A stretch of 64,000 nt of DNA from Pirellula sp. GTDB lineage: Bacteria > Planctomycetota > Planctomycetia > Pirellulales > Lacipirellulaceae. Below the pieces are notes generated by a model that saw nothing but the letters and a program-made list of their open reading frames with translations, had not been told where the DNA came from and did no database searches. Position 1 is the first letter of the stretch, and each line of letters begins with the position of its first letter. The translations under genes and the position numbers were made by a program. Shown one piece after another: positions 1 to 8,207 of this stretch. The stretch covers positions 1 to 64,000 of the forward strand of contig PNKX01000004.1 in NCBI GenBank assembly GCA_013822725.1, read 5' to 3'.

Positions 1-24
1 TCGCACTCCGAACGAGCTCGCGGG

Positions 25-57
25 TTGGTTCGCTCAGGCTACGACTGAGCGAACCAA
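25..57. repeat. Perfect 13-bp inverted repeat (hairpin)
   Basis: TTGGTTCGCTCAG at 25-37 pairs with CTGAGCGAACCAA at 45-57 around a 7-nt loop. No T-run follows, so it is not a classical intrinsic terminator. It may be the 3' hairpin of a gene left of the window or part of a mobile-element end. Confidence 0.6.
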
Positions 58-384
58 GCCGATTCCTAGCATTCCAAGTGGATCAAGATTGGGGTGAAGG
101 TCAACAACCTGGATTCTCGCTCCAGGCATGGGCTCTTTTGAAGGGGCTAGGTCAGAGAACGAACAGGAACGCGAGCACATTCTCCAACATTCCGCCGACA
201 TCACGAACTATGTGATGTTGAACCGGAAAAGTGAAAAACCCTTAAAAGACGGGGTGTCTTGCAATGCTTTCGTCAGGAGTGTAAGGGTGGGGAGATAAAA
301 TGATGGCAGCTGCGAACGCGGTAAGCGGACCCCAGTTGTACAAGCCGTTCGGAACCAGCCGTCCGGACAAATGCGAGGTGACTC
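58..384. other. Leader/intergenic region before the hscC cluster
   Basis: No convincing gene is seen on either strand. The stretch must hold the promoter of the chaperone cluster, but no clear -35/-10 pair could be picked by eye. The end carries GAGGTG at 375-380, the ribosome binding site of the next gene. Confidence 0.4.
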
Positions 385-2112
385 TTGGCGATCGTAGGAA
401 TTGACCTAGGTACAACGAACTCCGCAATCGGTTGTTACGTTGAGGGGAAGCCGAAGTTACTGCCCAACCCGCTAGGAAATGTGTTAACGCCCTCGGTCGT
501 CGGCGTCGATGACGACGGCACGCTAATCGTCGGAGAAGCTGCGCGCGAGCTGCAGGTTATTGCGCCGCACCGGTGCGCTTCAATCTTTAAGCGGCACATG
601 GGAACCGACTGGTCGACCGAACTCAATGGCCTGCGGTTCGATGCGGCAAACCTCTCCGCAGCCGTTTTGCGGTCGCTCCTTTGTGACGCGACGCATCACC
701 TCGGAGAGGTGGTGGACCGAGCAGTCATCAGCGTCCCGGCTTACTTCAACGAACGACAGCGACGCGCAACGATTGCTGCCGGCGAGTTAGCGGGCATAAA
801 AGTAGAGCGCATCCTCAATGAACCGACCGCAGCGTCAATCGCGTACGGCTTGCATGACGACGGAGAAGAAAAGGTTATCGCGGTCCTTGACTTGGGGGGC
901 GGCACATACGACGTTTCGATCGTTGCGATTTTTGGGGGCGTCGTCGAGGTGCAAGCCTCCTCTGGCGAGTGTTTCTTAGGGGGCGAGGATTTCACCAGCG
1001 CGATCGTGAGCCGGCTGCTGGAACGCGAAGGCCTTATTTATGAACATGCCGAAATTGAGCGCCCGTTGCTGGTCTCTCGGATGCGACGCCTCTGCGAGAC
1101 CGTTAAGCTGGAACTGAGCCGTGAAACGGAGACTCAGACCCGCATGCCCTCGGTTTCTGGCGACGCCCAGTGGAGCGACCGCGCTCACCGGATATCGAGG
1201 GACGAGTTCGAGAGATGGACCGAGCCCTTGCTCGATCGGACAGAACCTCCGCTCCGTCGGGCGCTAGGAGACGCCAAAATTACCGTTGACGACGTCGACA
1301 TGGTGGTGCTCGTTGGGGGCGCCACGCGGATGCCAAGCTTTCGAGACCGGGTGACGCGTCGCTTCGGCAAGTCGCCGCAGTGCTCTATCGACCCCGACCA
1401 GGTCGTCGCCCTCGGAGCGACCATCCAAGCGGGCCTGCTGGACCGCGACGAGGCTCTCGACGATCTCGTGGTGACGGACGTGTCGCCATTCACGCTGGGC
1501 GTAGAGACTTCAAAAGATTTTGGGACGGAGGTCCGCAGTGGCTACTTCACCCCAATTATCTTCCGGAATCAACCGATTCCCGCGAGTCGGAGCAAGGCGT
1601 TCGCGACGATGCATGCAAACCAGACTACGATCACGCTCAAGGTCTTTCAAGGAGAGAGCCGCCTTGTCGAGGGCAACGTGCTTTTGGGTGAGTTGGACGT
1701 CGAAGGGATCCCGCTCGGGCCGCGCGGCCAGCAGATCGAATGTAGGTTCACGTATGACCTGAACGGCGTCCTTGAAGTAGAAGCGACGATCGTCGAAACG
1801 CAGGAGAAGAAAACGCTCGTCATCTCGCGCAATGCGAGACCGCTAAGCGAGAGCGAACTGCATGAGGCCCTCGAGGCTATGCGAGAACTAAAAACGGACC
1901 CGCGCGACAAAGCCCAGAACCGGCTGCTGATGAAACGAGCAGAGCGTGTGATCGAAGAAATGCCGATGGGCGCTCGGAACGAGCTAGAGTCGTTGCTCGA
2001 CGGGTTCGAGGAGGCGATGAGCGCGCGCGACGACGCCGTGACGGCTAGGTTCCAGACTGCAATCCAAGAGCTGCTAGACCAATGGGAGATGGAGTCTCGC
2101 CGTGACCGATAA
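385..2112 (+). CDS. hscC: HscC-type Hsp70 family chaperone
   Basis: A DnaK-family ATP-dependent chaperone of about 575 aa, shorter than DnaK (about 640 aa) and close to HscC length. The actin-like ATPase part shows GIDLGTTNS at residues 5-13, the interior NEPTAASIAYG stretch, the LDLGGGTYDVS phosphate loop and GGATRMP near residue 312. A beta-sandwich substrate domain and a short helical lid follow. The N-terminal third reads like E. coli HscC (PNPLGNVLTPS, IFKRHMG). The start is TTG at 385, chosen because GAGGTG lies 5 nt upstream and GIDLGTT follows at once. The stop overlaps the next gene by 11 nt, so the three genes to 5244 are probably one operon. HscC is known as a specialised, non-housekeeping Hsp70; its client here is unknown. 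Confidence 0.9.
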   Translation: MAIVGIDLGTTNSAIGCYVEGKPKLLPNPLGNVLTPSVVGVDDDGTLIVGEAARELQVIAPHRCASIFKRHMGTDWSTELNGLRFDAANLSAAVLRSLLCDATHHLGEVVDRAVISVPAYFNERQRRATIAAGELAGIKVERILNEPTAASIAYGLHDDGEEKVIAVLDLGGGTYDVSIVAIFGGVVEVQASSGECFLGGEDFTSAIVSRLLEREGLIYEHAEIERPLLVSRMRRLCETVKLELSRETETQTRMPSVSGDAQWSDRAHRISRDEFERWTEPLLDRTEPPLRRALGDAKITVDDVDMVVLVGGATRMPSFRDRVTRRFGKSPQCSIDPDQVVALGATIQAGLLDRDEALDDLVVTDVSPFTLGVETSKDFGTEVRSGYFTPIIFRNQPIPASRSKAFATMHANQTTITLKVFQGESRLVEGNVLLGELDVEGIPLGPRGQQIECRFTYDLNGVLEVEATIVETQEKKTLVISRNARPLSESELHEALEAMRELKTDPRDKAQNRLLMKRAERVIEEMPMGARNELESLLDGFEEAMSARDDAVTARFQTAIQELLDQWEMESRRDR

Positions 2113-3763
2113 CCTTGACAGTCTGACGCCACAATTGCTTGTAATCGGTCCCGCCGCTGATTCTCCCCATGACGAACTTGACCTCGCTCGATGGAGCGAT
2201 GGGTTACTATGGGGTAACGCAAACGTTGACCCGCGCGTCAGGCTGCTGCGGACAATTGACTCGGCAGGGCTAGCGCCGCAACCGCTTCACGACGCAGCAA
2301 TACGGCGCCGCGTCGCGCATCCTTCGGAGCATTCGCTTTCGACCCTACGCGAGGCGCGAAGGCGAAGAATGGAAAAGGAAGTCGACGGTTATTCGTTAAA
2401 GTACTTTGCCTTACCGCCCAGTGAGCGCCGCCGTCGCTGGGAAGAGCTGACAGTGGAGTGCCAGGGCGTCCAGCCAGCATTTCGGCGGCTCCAAAGGCTC
2501 GAGCGCGGGCTCGACATCGTCGACCCAAAGTTCGTCGAGCCCGTCTCTGGGACCACCCCCTTTTCTTGGCTTGTCGTGAGACATTTTCTGGGCAGGGCGG
2601 AGGAACGGGCCGCGGTGCTCAGCTACCTCCGACGAGATCTCGGATTAGATCCAAGTCGGACCGTCGCCAACGTCGCGTTTAATCCCTGGATGGCGGAACT
2701 GGAGCCCCGGATTGTCTCGGACGCACTCGATTATCCAATGCTTCAGGCAAGGGCGGAAGCGAACAAAACCGCGAGAACAGCCAGAGACCGACCCGAAGAG
2801 AAAATCGGATTCTCCTTCATGTTCGGTGTGTTCGGTGTCGTCGGGCTGATCGCCTTGGTGGCGGCGTTTTCTGATGAAGCAAAGCGTACTCAGAGCTCTC
2901 CGCCCCCATCTTTTCAGTACGTCACCCCAAGCGAGGAGGAGGCAACATTCCAGTCTGCGTCGCTCCAGCTTGGAGAACAATTCGGAGCCGAGAGGGTCCA
3001 TGCGCTGCGCCTTCACCTCGGGGATGCCCTAGATTCCTCGGTAATGAAAATCCTCTTCGCGGAATACTTTTACCGGTCTGCCGAGTCTATGGCCATAATC
3101 ACAGACCGCGGCCTTCTTGGCAGAGGGACGCCACCGGACGAGAGCGAGGTTTATTTGGCTGCCGCCTGCGCAGTCTACCGGGACGTTTGTTGTGACGAAG
3201 AAAAGTCCGGCTTGAGTCAGTCGCATGCGTCGCGACTCGCGGAGATCTTGCGCGCGTACCTCCAGCACATGCGACATTCCTCAACTTCAAACGACTCCGT
3301 CGACGTGTCGCCAGTGCAGTCGCAGCTCAGTGAAGAATCGGTCGCAATGCCCCAATTGCTCAAGGCCCTCCAAACAGCGTACGCGGCGGCGGGCCGCTAC
3401 GTTGAATGGCGAGAAACTTTCGACGCCAGAGTACGGCGCGCCGAGAACGACCCGCATGCGTTGATCGGGCTCGCGATGGAGCGGGCGACGGAGCCGGAGC
3501 CGGTTCAAGGAACGAAAAGTCCAGCTGTCGCCACTGGCGAACTCCCTCCCGCGGAAACCGGCGTTGCCATCCACGTAAACCCTCTAAGACTCGATGCGCG
3601 TAGCCGCGACGTGTTGAAATTGCTGGGGATGGCCGTCCGGAGCGGATTCGCTGGTGCCAAGCGCCTGCGAGAGTCCCCCGCCTTGCAGAACTTTCTCTCG
3701 CTTCCAGCGTTTCAAGGGCTGGTCGATCGCACGGCGACTCCGACAAATGAGGCGGTCGAGTAA
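2102..3763 (+). CDS. Uncharacterised one-pass membrane protein of the hscC operon
   Basis: A 553-aa protein that I do not recognise. The start is GTG at 2102 inside the end of hscC, which implies translational coupling. The N-terminal 230 residues are charged and probably cytoplasmic, with Arg/Glu-rich helical stretches around 80-135. One hydrophobic segment at about 237-257 (FMFGVFGVVGLIALVAAF) is likely a transmembrane helix. The rest is a helical region with a Ser/Pro-rich linker near residue 460. The stop TAA shares its last base with the ATG of the J-like gene (TAATG). Its position between an Hsp70 and a J-like protein suggests a membrane anchor or client for that pair; this is inference. 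Confidence 0.75.
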   Translation: MTDNLDSLTPQLLVIGPAADSPHDELDLARWSDGLLWGNANVDPRVRLLRTIDSAGLAPQPLHDAAIRRRVAHPSEHSLSTLREARRRRMEKEVDGYSLKYFALPPSERRRRWEELTVECQGVQPAFRRLQRLERGLDIVDPKFVEPVSGTTPFSWLVVRHFLGRAEERAAVLSYLRRDLGLDPSRTVANVAFNPWMAELEPRIVSDALDYPMLQARAEANKTARTARDRPEEKIGFSFMFGVFGVVGLIALVAAFSDEAKRTQSSPPPSFQYVTPSEEEATFQSASLQLGEQFGAERVHALRLHLGDALDSSVMKILFAEYFYRSAESMAIITDRGLLGRGTPPDESEVYLAAACAVYRDVCCDEEKSGLSQSHASRLAEILRAYLQHMRHSSTSNDSVDVSPVQSQLSEESVAMPQLLKALQTAYAAAGRYVEWRETFDARVRRAENDPHALIGLAMERATEPEPVQGTKSPAVATGELPPAETGVAIHVNPLRLDARSRDVLKLLGMAVRSGFAGAKRLRESPALQNFLSLPAFQGLVDRTATPTNEAVE

Positions 3764-5244
3764 TGCCAGACCTTCCCGAAAACATTTCGCAGTGGCCAAC
3801 CTCGCCCTACGAGATCCTGGGAGTAGGGTGGGATGCATCGGCCGCCGAGATTAAGAGCGCCTATGTGATACGCGTTCGCCGCTACAAGCCGGACTTTCGC
3901 CCCGACGAGTACCGCCGAATCCGAGAAGCGTTCGAAGCGCTGCGGCGCCCTTCTTCACCAACGAGTCGCAGGAAACCAGAAGCAATACCGGGCGAGCCGT
4001 TAGCAAGGCTGGCGGAAATTGAGGAGGAGTTTCAACGTCTTCGGAAGCCCTGCGATGCGGCGAGTCGGCGGGAAAAGCCTCTGCGTGAAAGCGAGCCGCA
4101 CTCAATTGACGAGCACTGGTCCCGGGCCCTTGACGGTGACCTGGAGGGCGCTTATCTCCGGCTCTCAAAATACGCCGACGTCGGACGGGGTGGTTGGAAA
4201 TGCTACGCGATGCTCTACTGGTTGCTAACGGTAGAACCTAAGCTTGCGGCAGACGCTCCGGCGCACTCGTGGCTAACGCGGGGCATTCGGGCTGGCGACG
4301 GAGGCACGCTGCTTTTGAATCTGCTGTCTCAAGAGCTCAAGCACAGCCCGGCAGTCATGATTGCGTCGGCGGACCTCGACGCCGCCCGCGACGCGGACGA
4401 GCGCTGGGCGCCTTCGCTGATTAGACAGCGTTGCCTCGCGGCGGCGCGAGCGGGTACCCATGCTACTCTTAAGTCTGATTTCGCCTACCTTGAGACGAAA
4501 CTGGCGCGGGACGGCGAGACGTGGTTGCGTTTTTTGCTCGAACTTTTCGACCAACTGGCGTTCCCGTCATACCAGGAGGGCGTGCAATGCCTTCAGGAGG
4601 TTTGGGAGCGGATCCACGCTCTCAGCGAATTGCACTTTGAGTTCGACGAGCAACTGTTTAGGCTCGAACGGTACGCGGAGCTGGCGCTAGTCTGCTCGCA
4701 ATTGGACGCATGCCCTAACGGGCTACCGTCGCTGGCGGCGTCAACTGCGATCCAAGTGTGGCGCGACGGCTGTCAAGGCTTAGCCTACCGCCTCGAGCCA
4801 ATTGCAACGCGAATCGCCGCTGACCAAACGGCGGCGCTAAGCGAACTGAGTCAATTCGCCCGTACCCCTTTTGCCCGCACCTGTTCAAGTGGCGCACACG
4901 TCAACGCGACCGGGCGCCAGCTCTTGGATTACTTGAACGACGCCTTCCGCAAGCAGCCAGGCCGCCAAACGCCAATCCAAGACATGGGGGAGGCGACGGT
5001 GCTGCGACGCTACTTCGAGAGCCGACAGTTCGACCGCAAGGACGCGGAGCTGGAAATGGAACTCCTTCGATATCTGCGGAGTCAACGCGTCTCACCGCGA
5101 CATTTCGCTGACGGCGTGGAGATGGCGAGTCGAGGCGATCTTGACAGCGACACGTCGAAATCTTTAGAGCAGATCCGAAGTAACTCGGCATTGGCGTTCT
5201 GTTGGCACGTCCTGACGGAGACCGACGCGATGCTGGACGCGTGA
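3763..5244 (+). CDS. J-domain-like co-chaperone with KPD in place of HPD
   Basis: A 493-aa protein whose first ~60 residues match a J-domain: SPYEILGV, a helix II starting AEIKSAYVIRVRRY, the loop, then EYRRIREAFEALRR as helix III. The HPD tripeptide, which triggers Hsp70 ATPase activity, reads K42-P43-D44. The remaining 430 residues are alpha-helical, Leu/Glu-rich and unrecognised, perhaps an anchor or client-binding scaffold. The start overlaps the previous stop. As partner of an HscC-type Hsp70 it recalls E. coli, where hscC lies beside DjlB/DjlC-type J-proteins. Loss of the HPD His may mean an altered or non-stimulating mode; this has not been tested. Confidence 0.75.
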   Translation: MPDLPENISQWPTSPYEILGVGWDASAAEIKSAYVIRVRRYKPDFRPDEYRRIREAFEALRRPSSPTSRRKPEAIPGEPLARLAEIEEEFQRLRKPCDAASRREKPLRESEPHSIDEHWSRALDGDLEGAYLRLSKYADVGRGGWKCYAMLYWLLTVEPKLAADAPAHSWLTRGIRAGDGGTLLLNLLSQELKHSPAVMIASADLDAARDADERWAPSLIRQRCLAAARAGTHATLKSDFAYLETKLARDGETWLRFLLELFDQLAFPSYQEGVQCLQEVWERIHALSELHFEFDEQLFRLERYAELALVCSQLDACPNGLPSLAASTAIQVWRDGCQGLAYRLEPIATRIAADQTAALSELSQFARTPFARTCSSGAHVNATGRQLLDYLNDAFRKQPGRQTPIQDMGEATVLRRYFESRQFDRKDAELEMELLRYLRSQRVSPRHFADGVEMASRGDLDSDTSKSLEQIRSNSALAFCWHVLTETDAMLDA

Positions 5245-5397
5245 CTCTCGTCGACGTTGTCGCGTTGAGCGCGGCGTCGACGGCGGCCTCGCGTTGCAAA
5301 CCTTTTGCAGCGAAGCAATGACGTTTTCCCCGTTTCTTGGTCCACGCGGAATGCAAGATTCTTGTAAACTTGCATCTTGAAGGAGGGCCACGAGCCA

Positions 5398-5451
5398 TGC
5401 CGAGAAAGCGTTTCAATGAGGAGCAGATTGGGTTCGCTCTGCGTCAGCGCG
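5398..5451 (+). pseudogene. N-terminal remnant of an IS3-family orfA
   Basis: An ATG at 5398 behind GAAGGAGGG encodes MPRKRFNEEQIGFALRQ, the typical first residues of an IS3-group orfA (MPRKRFTEEQIVFALRQ type). Homology stops after about 18 codons, where the leader of a second IS3-like orfA begins. It is a truncated leftover. Confidence 0.7.
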
Positions 5452-5520
5452 AGTGCGATAGCTCACGACTTTCGGACAGTGGCGGGGGCCGGATTATGGT
5501 CCCTGAAGGAGGTCCGAGAG

Positions 5521-5797
5521 ATGGAGTTGATCGAGCAAGATGAAGGTCGTCGGCGACGACGTTCGTATGACGAAGCGTTCAAGCGGGACGCGGTGCGGTT
5601 GGTATCGGAAGAGAAGTACTCGTTCAAGGCGGCCGCGGCGGCGGTGAACGTCTGCGAACAGAGCCTTCGAGCCTGGCACGCCAAGTTCGCGCCGCCGCCG
5701 GAGCCCTGTGGCGAGCACGCCTCGGTCGAGGAGCTGCGTGACGAGATCGCCCGGCTCCGCAAGCAGCTCAAGCGGGCTGAACTGGAACGTGAAATCC
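5521..5797 (+). pseudogene. Truncated IS3-family transposase orfA
   Basis: The ATG at 5521 has a strong AAGGAGG 8 nt upstream. The product shows the IS3 orfA helix-turn-helix (YDEAFKRDAVRLVSEEKYSF, then a segment ending SLRAWHAKF) and the start of the leucine-zipper region, ELRDEIARLRKQLKRAELE. After EREIL, where orfA normally continues with KKA-type residues, the sequence changes to the inverted IS110 remnant. The frame stays open to 5994, but that tail is not homologous. orfB is missing, so the copy is dead. Confidence 0.85.
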
Positions 5798-5825
5798 TAC
5801 CTCTGGATCGGTCAACTCTCAGTCT

Positions 5826-6648
5826 TCATGGTTCGCAAGTTTTTTCTCGCTTCCTTGGTTTCACGGTGCGCGGCGTCCTTCCTTCCTGGCTGATCTGTTG
5901 GACGTTGTCGATTACGCCCAGCGATTGGAGAATTCGTTGTTCACCCGCTGGCAGGTCCTCGAACCCGTGGGGCGGCGGCAGGCCTTCTTGCTGACAGACT
6001 TCTGCCAGCGACGGCGTCAGGCGCGTCGGCGGATTGGCGCCGTTCTTCACGCCCGGTCGCCGGCCTTTGCGCTCTGGCTTGCGGAGTTCCCCGGTGACCG
6101 CAACGCGGAGCCGCGAAAGCTTCTGCTGCGTCGTGGACGGATTGGCGTAGCGGTAGGGTTCGTTGTTCTTGAGCATCAGCCAGGCGACGCCAACCAGCTT
6201 GCGAGCCGTGGCGCAAACGGCGACGTTCCAGCACTTACGCAAGGCGAGGCGACGGAAGAACACCCCGAGCGGCCCCGCTTGTCAGCCCATGTTCTGAGCC
6301 GCTTGCGTCAGCAGCCATCGGGCGTGCGAGGAGCCCTGTTAGGAGATGGGGCCATAGTGACAGGTGTTCGCCGACTGCTTCACGGACGGCGTCAGTCCCA
6401 AATAGCTGGCGGCGTGGTCCCCGTCCGCGAAGCGGGACAGATCGCCCAGCGCGGCGACGATCGCGAGCGCCACGCAGTAGTCGACGCCGGGGATCGTCAT
6501 CAACAACCGCACCCGCGCTTGATTCCACGCCTGCTGTCGCAGCGAGGCCTCCAACTCGGCGATCTCCTGGTCGATCCCAGTGATGAGCCGCAAGTCGGAG
6601 TCGACGAGGGCGCGTTGGTCGACCGGCAGAGTGGGTTCGGTTCGCTCA
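5826..6648 (-). pseudogene. IS110-family transposase remnant
   Basis: Reading the minus strand, one frame carries the C-terminal half of an IS110 transposase: LPVDQRALVDSD, LITGIDQEIAELEASLRQQA, the Transposase_20 segment LLMTIPGVDYCVALAIVAAL, ADGDHAASYLGLTPSVKQSA, then QAGPLGVFFRRLA and MLKNNEPYRYANP. Two in-frame stops break it: TAA at 6339-6341 and TGA at 6282-6284. The N-terminal DEDD catalytic half is absent; homology ends near 6648. The piece lies inverted against the IS3 fragment, which ends where this one begins, suggesting insertion followed by decay. Confidence 0.85.
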
Positions 6649-7119
6649 GATTCACGTTATCGAAGCTATGGGACATTCGTGCTCGCGTAGTATCAGTAAT
6701 GTAATCAGCAGGCCTGTGCGGCCACGCTATCGCTTCTTGTCGGCCGCACTGTTAGCGTACCTCTGTTCTGCAGGAGTCCCTGGCAGGGGCCGCGGACGCT
6801 TGGATCCCCGCGAACCACCGTTCTTCTAAGGGTGTCATTTCTATGCCCCCGTACTGGAGTGCGGAGAGCGGACCCTTCAAAACCGGCCACGATGCACGCC
6901 TGGAAGAACTGCCGCAAGACGATGGAAGAATCGCCGCGATCGGAAGCGCCAAATGACGATAGCGTCGAAGAGGTCGTCGCCGCTTGCCAGTCGTAGAGAA
7001 CCAGACGATTATTAAACGATCACCCCGGCGGGTTATAAAATGCACGGTGACATTTTGTAGGGCCTGCGATTGACAGGTTGTGGCGTGAGGTTGAATCCTG
7101 GTCCTAAAGGTGTCTAACA
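6649..7119. other. Gene-poor stretch between IS110 remnant and LRR gene
   Basis: No gene was recognised. Minus-strand open frames at 6705-7045 have arginine-rich compositions typical of antisense noise. The last ~60 bases carry the start signals of the next gene (AAAGG at 7106-7110). Confidence 0.4.
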
Positions 7120-7839
7120 GTGTCCTTGATCAAAACGCTTCGAAAGTTAGTTCAACGGACGCTTTGCGCCGACCGTTCCTCATCGCAACGCCTGAGCAGC
7201 CCCGACTGGCAACCACCTGCAGATTTTGTCGAGGACCCCCGCATTGACAACCGTGCGGCGCGGCGTCGGGCGCAGGAGCCTATTGACTTCAACTATCGCA
7301 CTAGCTTGCACAACCCGGGAGAGTTTACTTTGGCAGGCTACGGCGGGGAGTTCCCTGGCGGCCGGATGTATATTACCGCCGTTTGGGGATCACTCTCAGA
7401 CGATAGCGCCAGCCTAGTGGCCGAACTTGAACAAGATGCGCTTTTACCATACCTGGAGCGTATCGAGATTTTGGACGGAGGTGCGATGACAGATGCAGGA
7501 CTTACATCGATCGGAACCATTCGCAATTTGAGGCGCCTCCGAATCGAAGACGCGCCACAGGTAACAGACGACGGAGTTCAGGAATTACTGAATTCACTGA
7601 GTCACCTTGAATCGCTCGAGTTGACTCTAGAGCAATGCACCGACGCTGCGGTTGACGTTAACAGGGGCTTTCCGAAAATGACTCACATTGACGTTAGCTT
7701 CACTCATCTCACTGACTCAGGCCTGTTAACTCTGATTGCAAAAGCACCTAGACTCGAGAGCCTGGATGTCACCGGGACTTTAGTTACGGCTCTCGGAGCT
7801 TCACGAGCCCGACAGCCTAATCTTGTCATCATCATGTAA
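7120..7839 (+). CDS. Leucine-rich-repeat protein
   Basis: A 239-aa protein with a GTG start 9 nt after AAAGG. The C-terminal 120 residues hold degenerate leucine-rich repeats of the planctomycete type: MTDAGLTSIGTIRNLRRLRI, VTDDGVQELLNSLSHLESLE, LTDSGLLTLIAKAPRLESLD. The N-terminal part is charged and unrecognised, without a signal peptide, so it is probably cytoplasmic. Such proteins are abundant in planctomycetes and mostly of unknown role, presumably protein binding. It stands alone between IS debris and the RNA-repair genes. Confidence 0.7.
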   Translation: MSLIKTLRKLVQRTLCADRSSSQRLSSPDWQPPADFVEDPRIDNRAARRRAQEPIDFNYRTSLHNPGEFTLAGYGGEFPGGRMYITAVWGSLSDDSASLVAELEQDALLPYLERIEILDGGAMTDAGLTSIGTIRNLRRLRIEDAPQVTDDGVQELLNSLSHLESLELTLEQCTDAAVDVNRGFPKMTHIDVSFTHLTDSGLLTLIAKAPRLESLDVTGTLVTALGASRARQPNLVIIM

Positions 7840-8134
7840 GTGCATAAACCCGATCAAGGCCACGCCATCCTAGCGTCTATTGACGCAATGATTTCAAGCT
7901 GTTTCGCACCATGCTCATGCGATATAGGATCGGCACCGGAAAAGGCGCCACGATTGTCGAAGGCCCCAGATGGGCAGTGCAGAGGTTCGTTAGGGGAGAT
8001 GGTCGATGTCGGTCGAAGCGAAGGTTCTCGGGAGGCCAGCACTTGCCAACGGGTTAGGGGTGGAGTCGACAACGGTCAACGCGTATTCCGCATTCTCTTT
8101 AACTGCGGATATGGCTGCTTGAATAGTCTCAGAT
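7840..8134. other. Intergenic region, nothing recognised
   Basis: Short open frames on both strands show no family resemblance. The stretch separates the LRR gene from an IS3-like terminus. Confidence 0.4.
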
Positions 8135-8160
8135 TGAAGTGGACCCCGAAACCTGGACAG
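8135..8160. repeat. IS3-type terminal sequence (orphan IS end)
   Basis: TGAAGTGGACCCCGAAACCT, continuing GGACAG, strongly resembles the outer ends of IS3-family elements, which typically read TG-A/T-GT-GACCCC-AAA-TGGACA. No orfA or orfB adjoins it, so it is an isolated end left by excision, recombination or decay. Confidence 0.55.
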
Positions 8161-8207
8161 CTTGCACATTAAAAAAGGTGGCTGAGGTCGCAATCGCCTG
8201 CCGAACC

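Noticed and set aside
25..6648. TTCGCTCAG sequence at 25-37 and again near 6640
   Set aside because: Only about 11 bp are shared, no paired element ends are found; chance resemblance cannot be excluded, so no composite element was called.
5898..6704. Plus-strand frame of 268 codons
   Set aside because: It is antisense to the IS110 remnant, which has clear transposase motifs on the minus strand.
7081..7119. GGTTGAATCCTGG as a possible tRNA T-loop
   Set aside because: No acceptor or anticodon stem can be formed around it; no tRNA or rRNA gene was found in the window.
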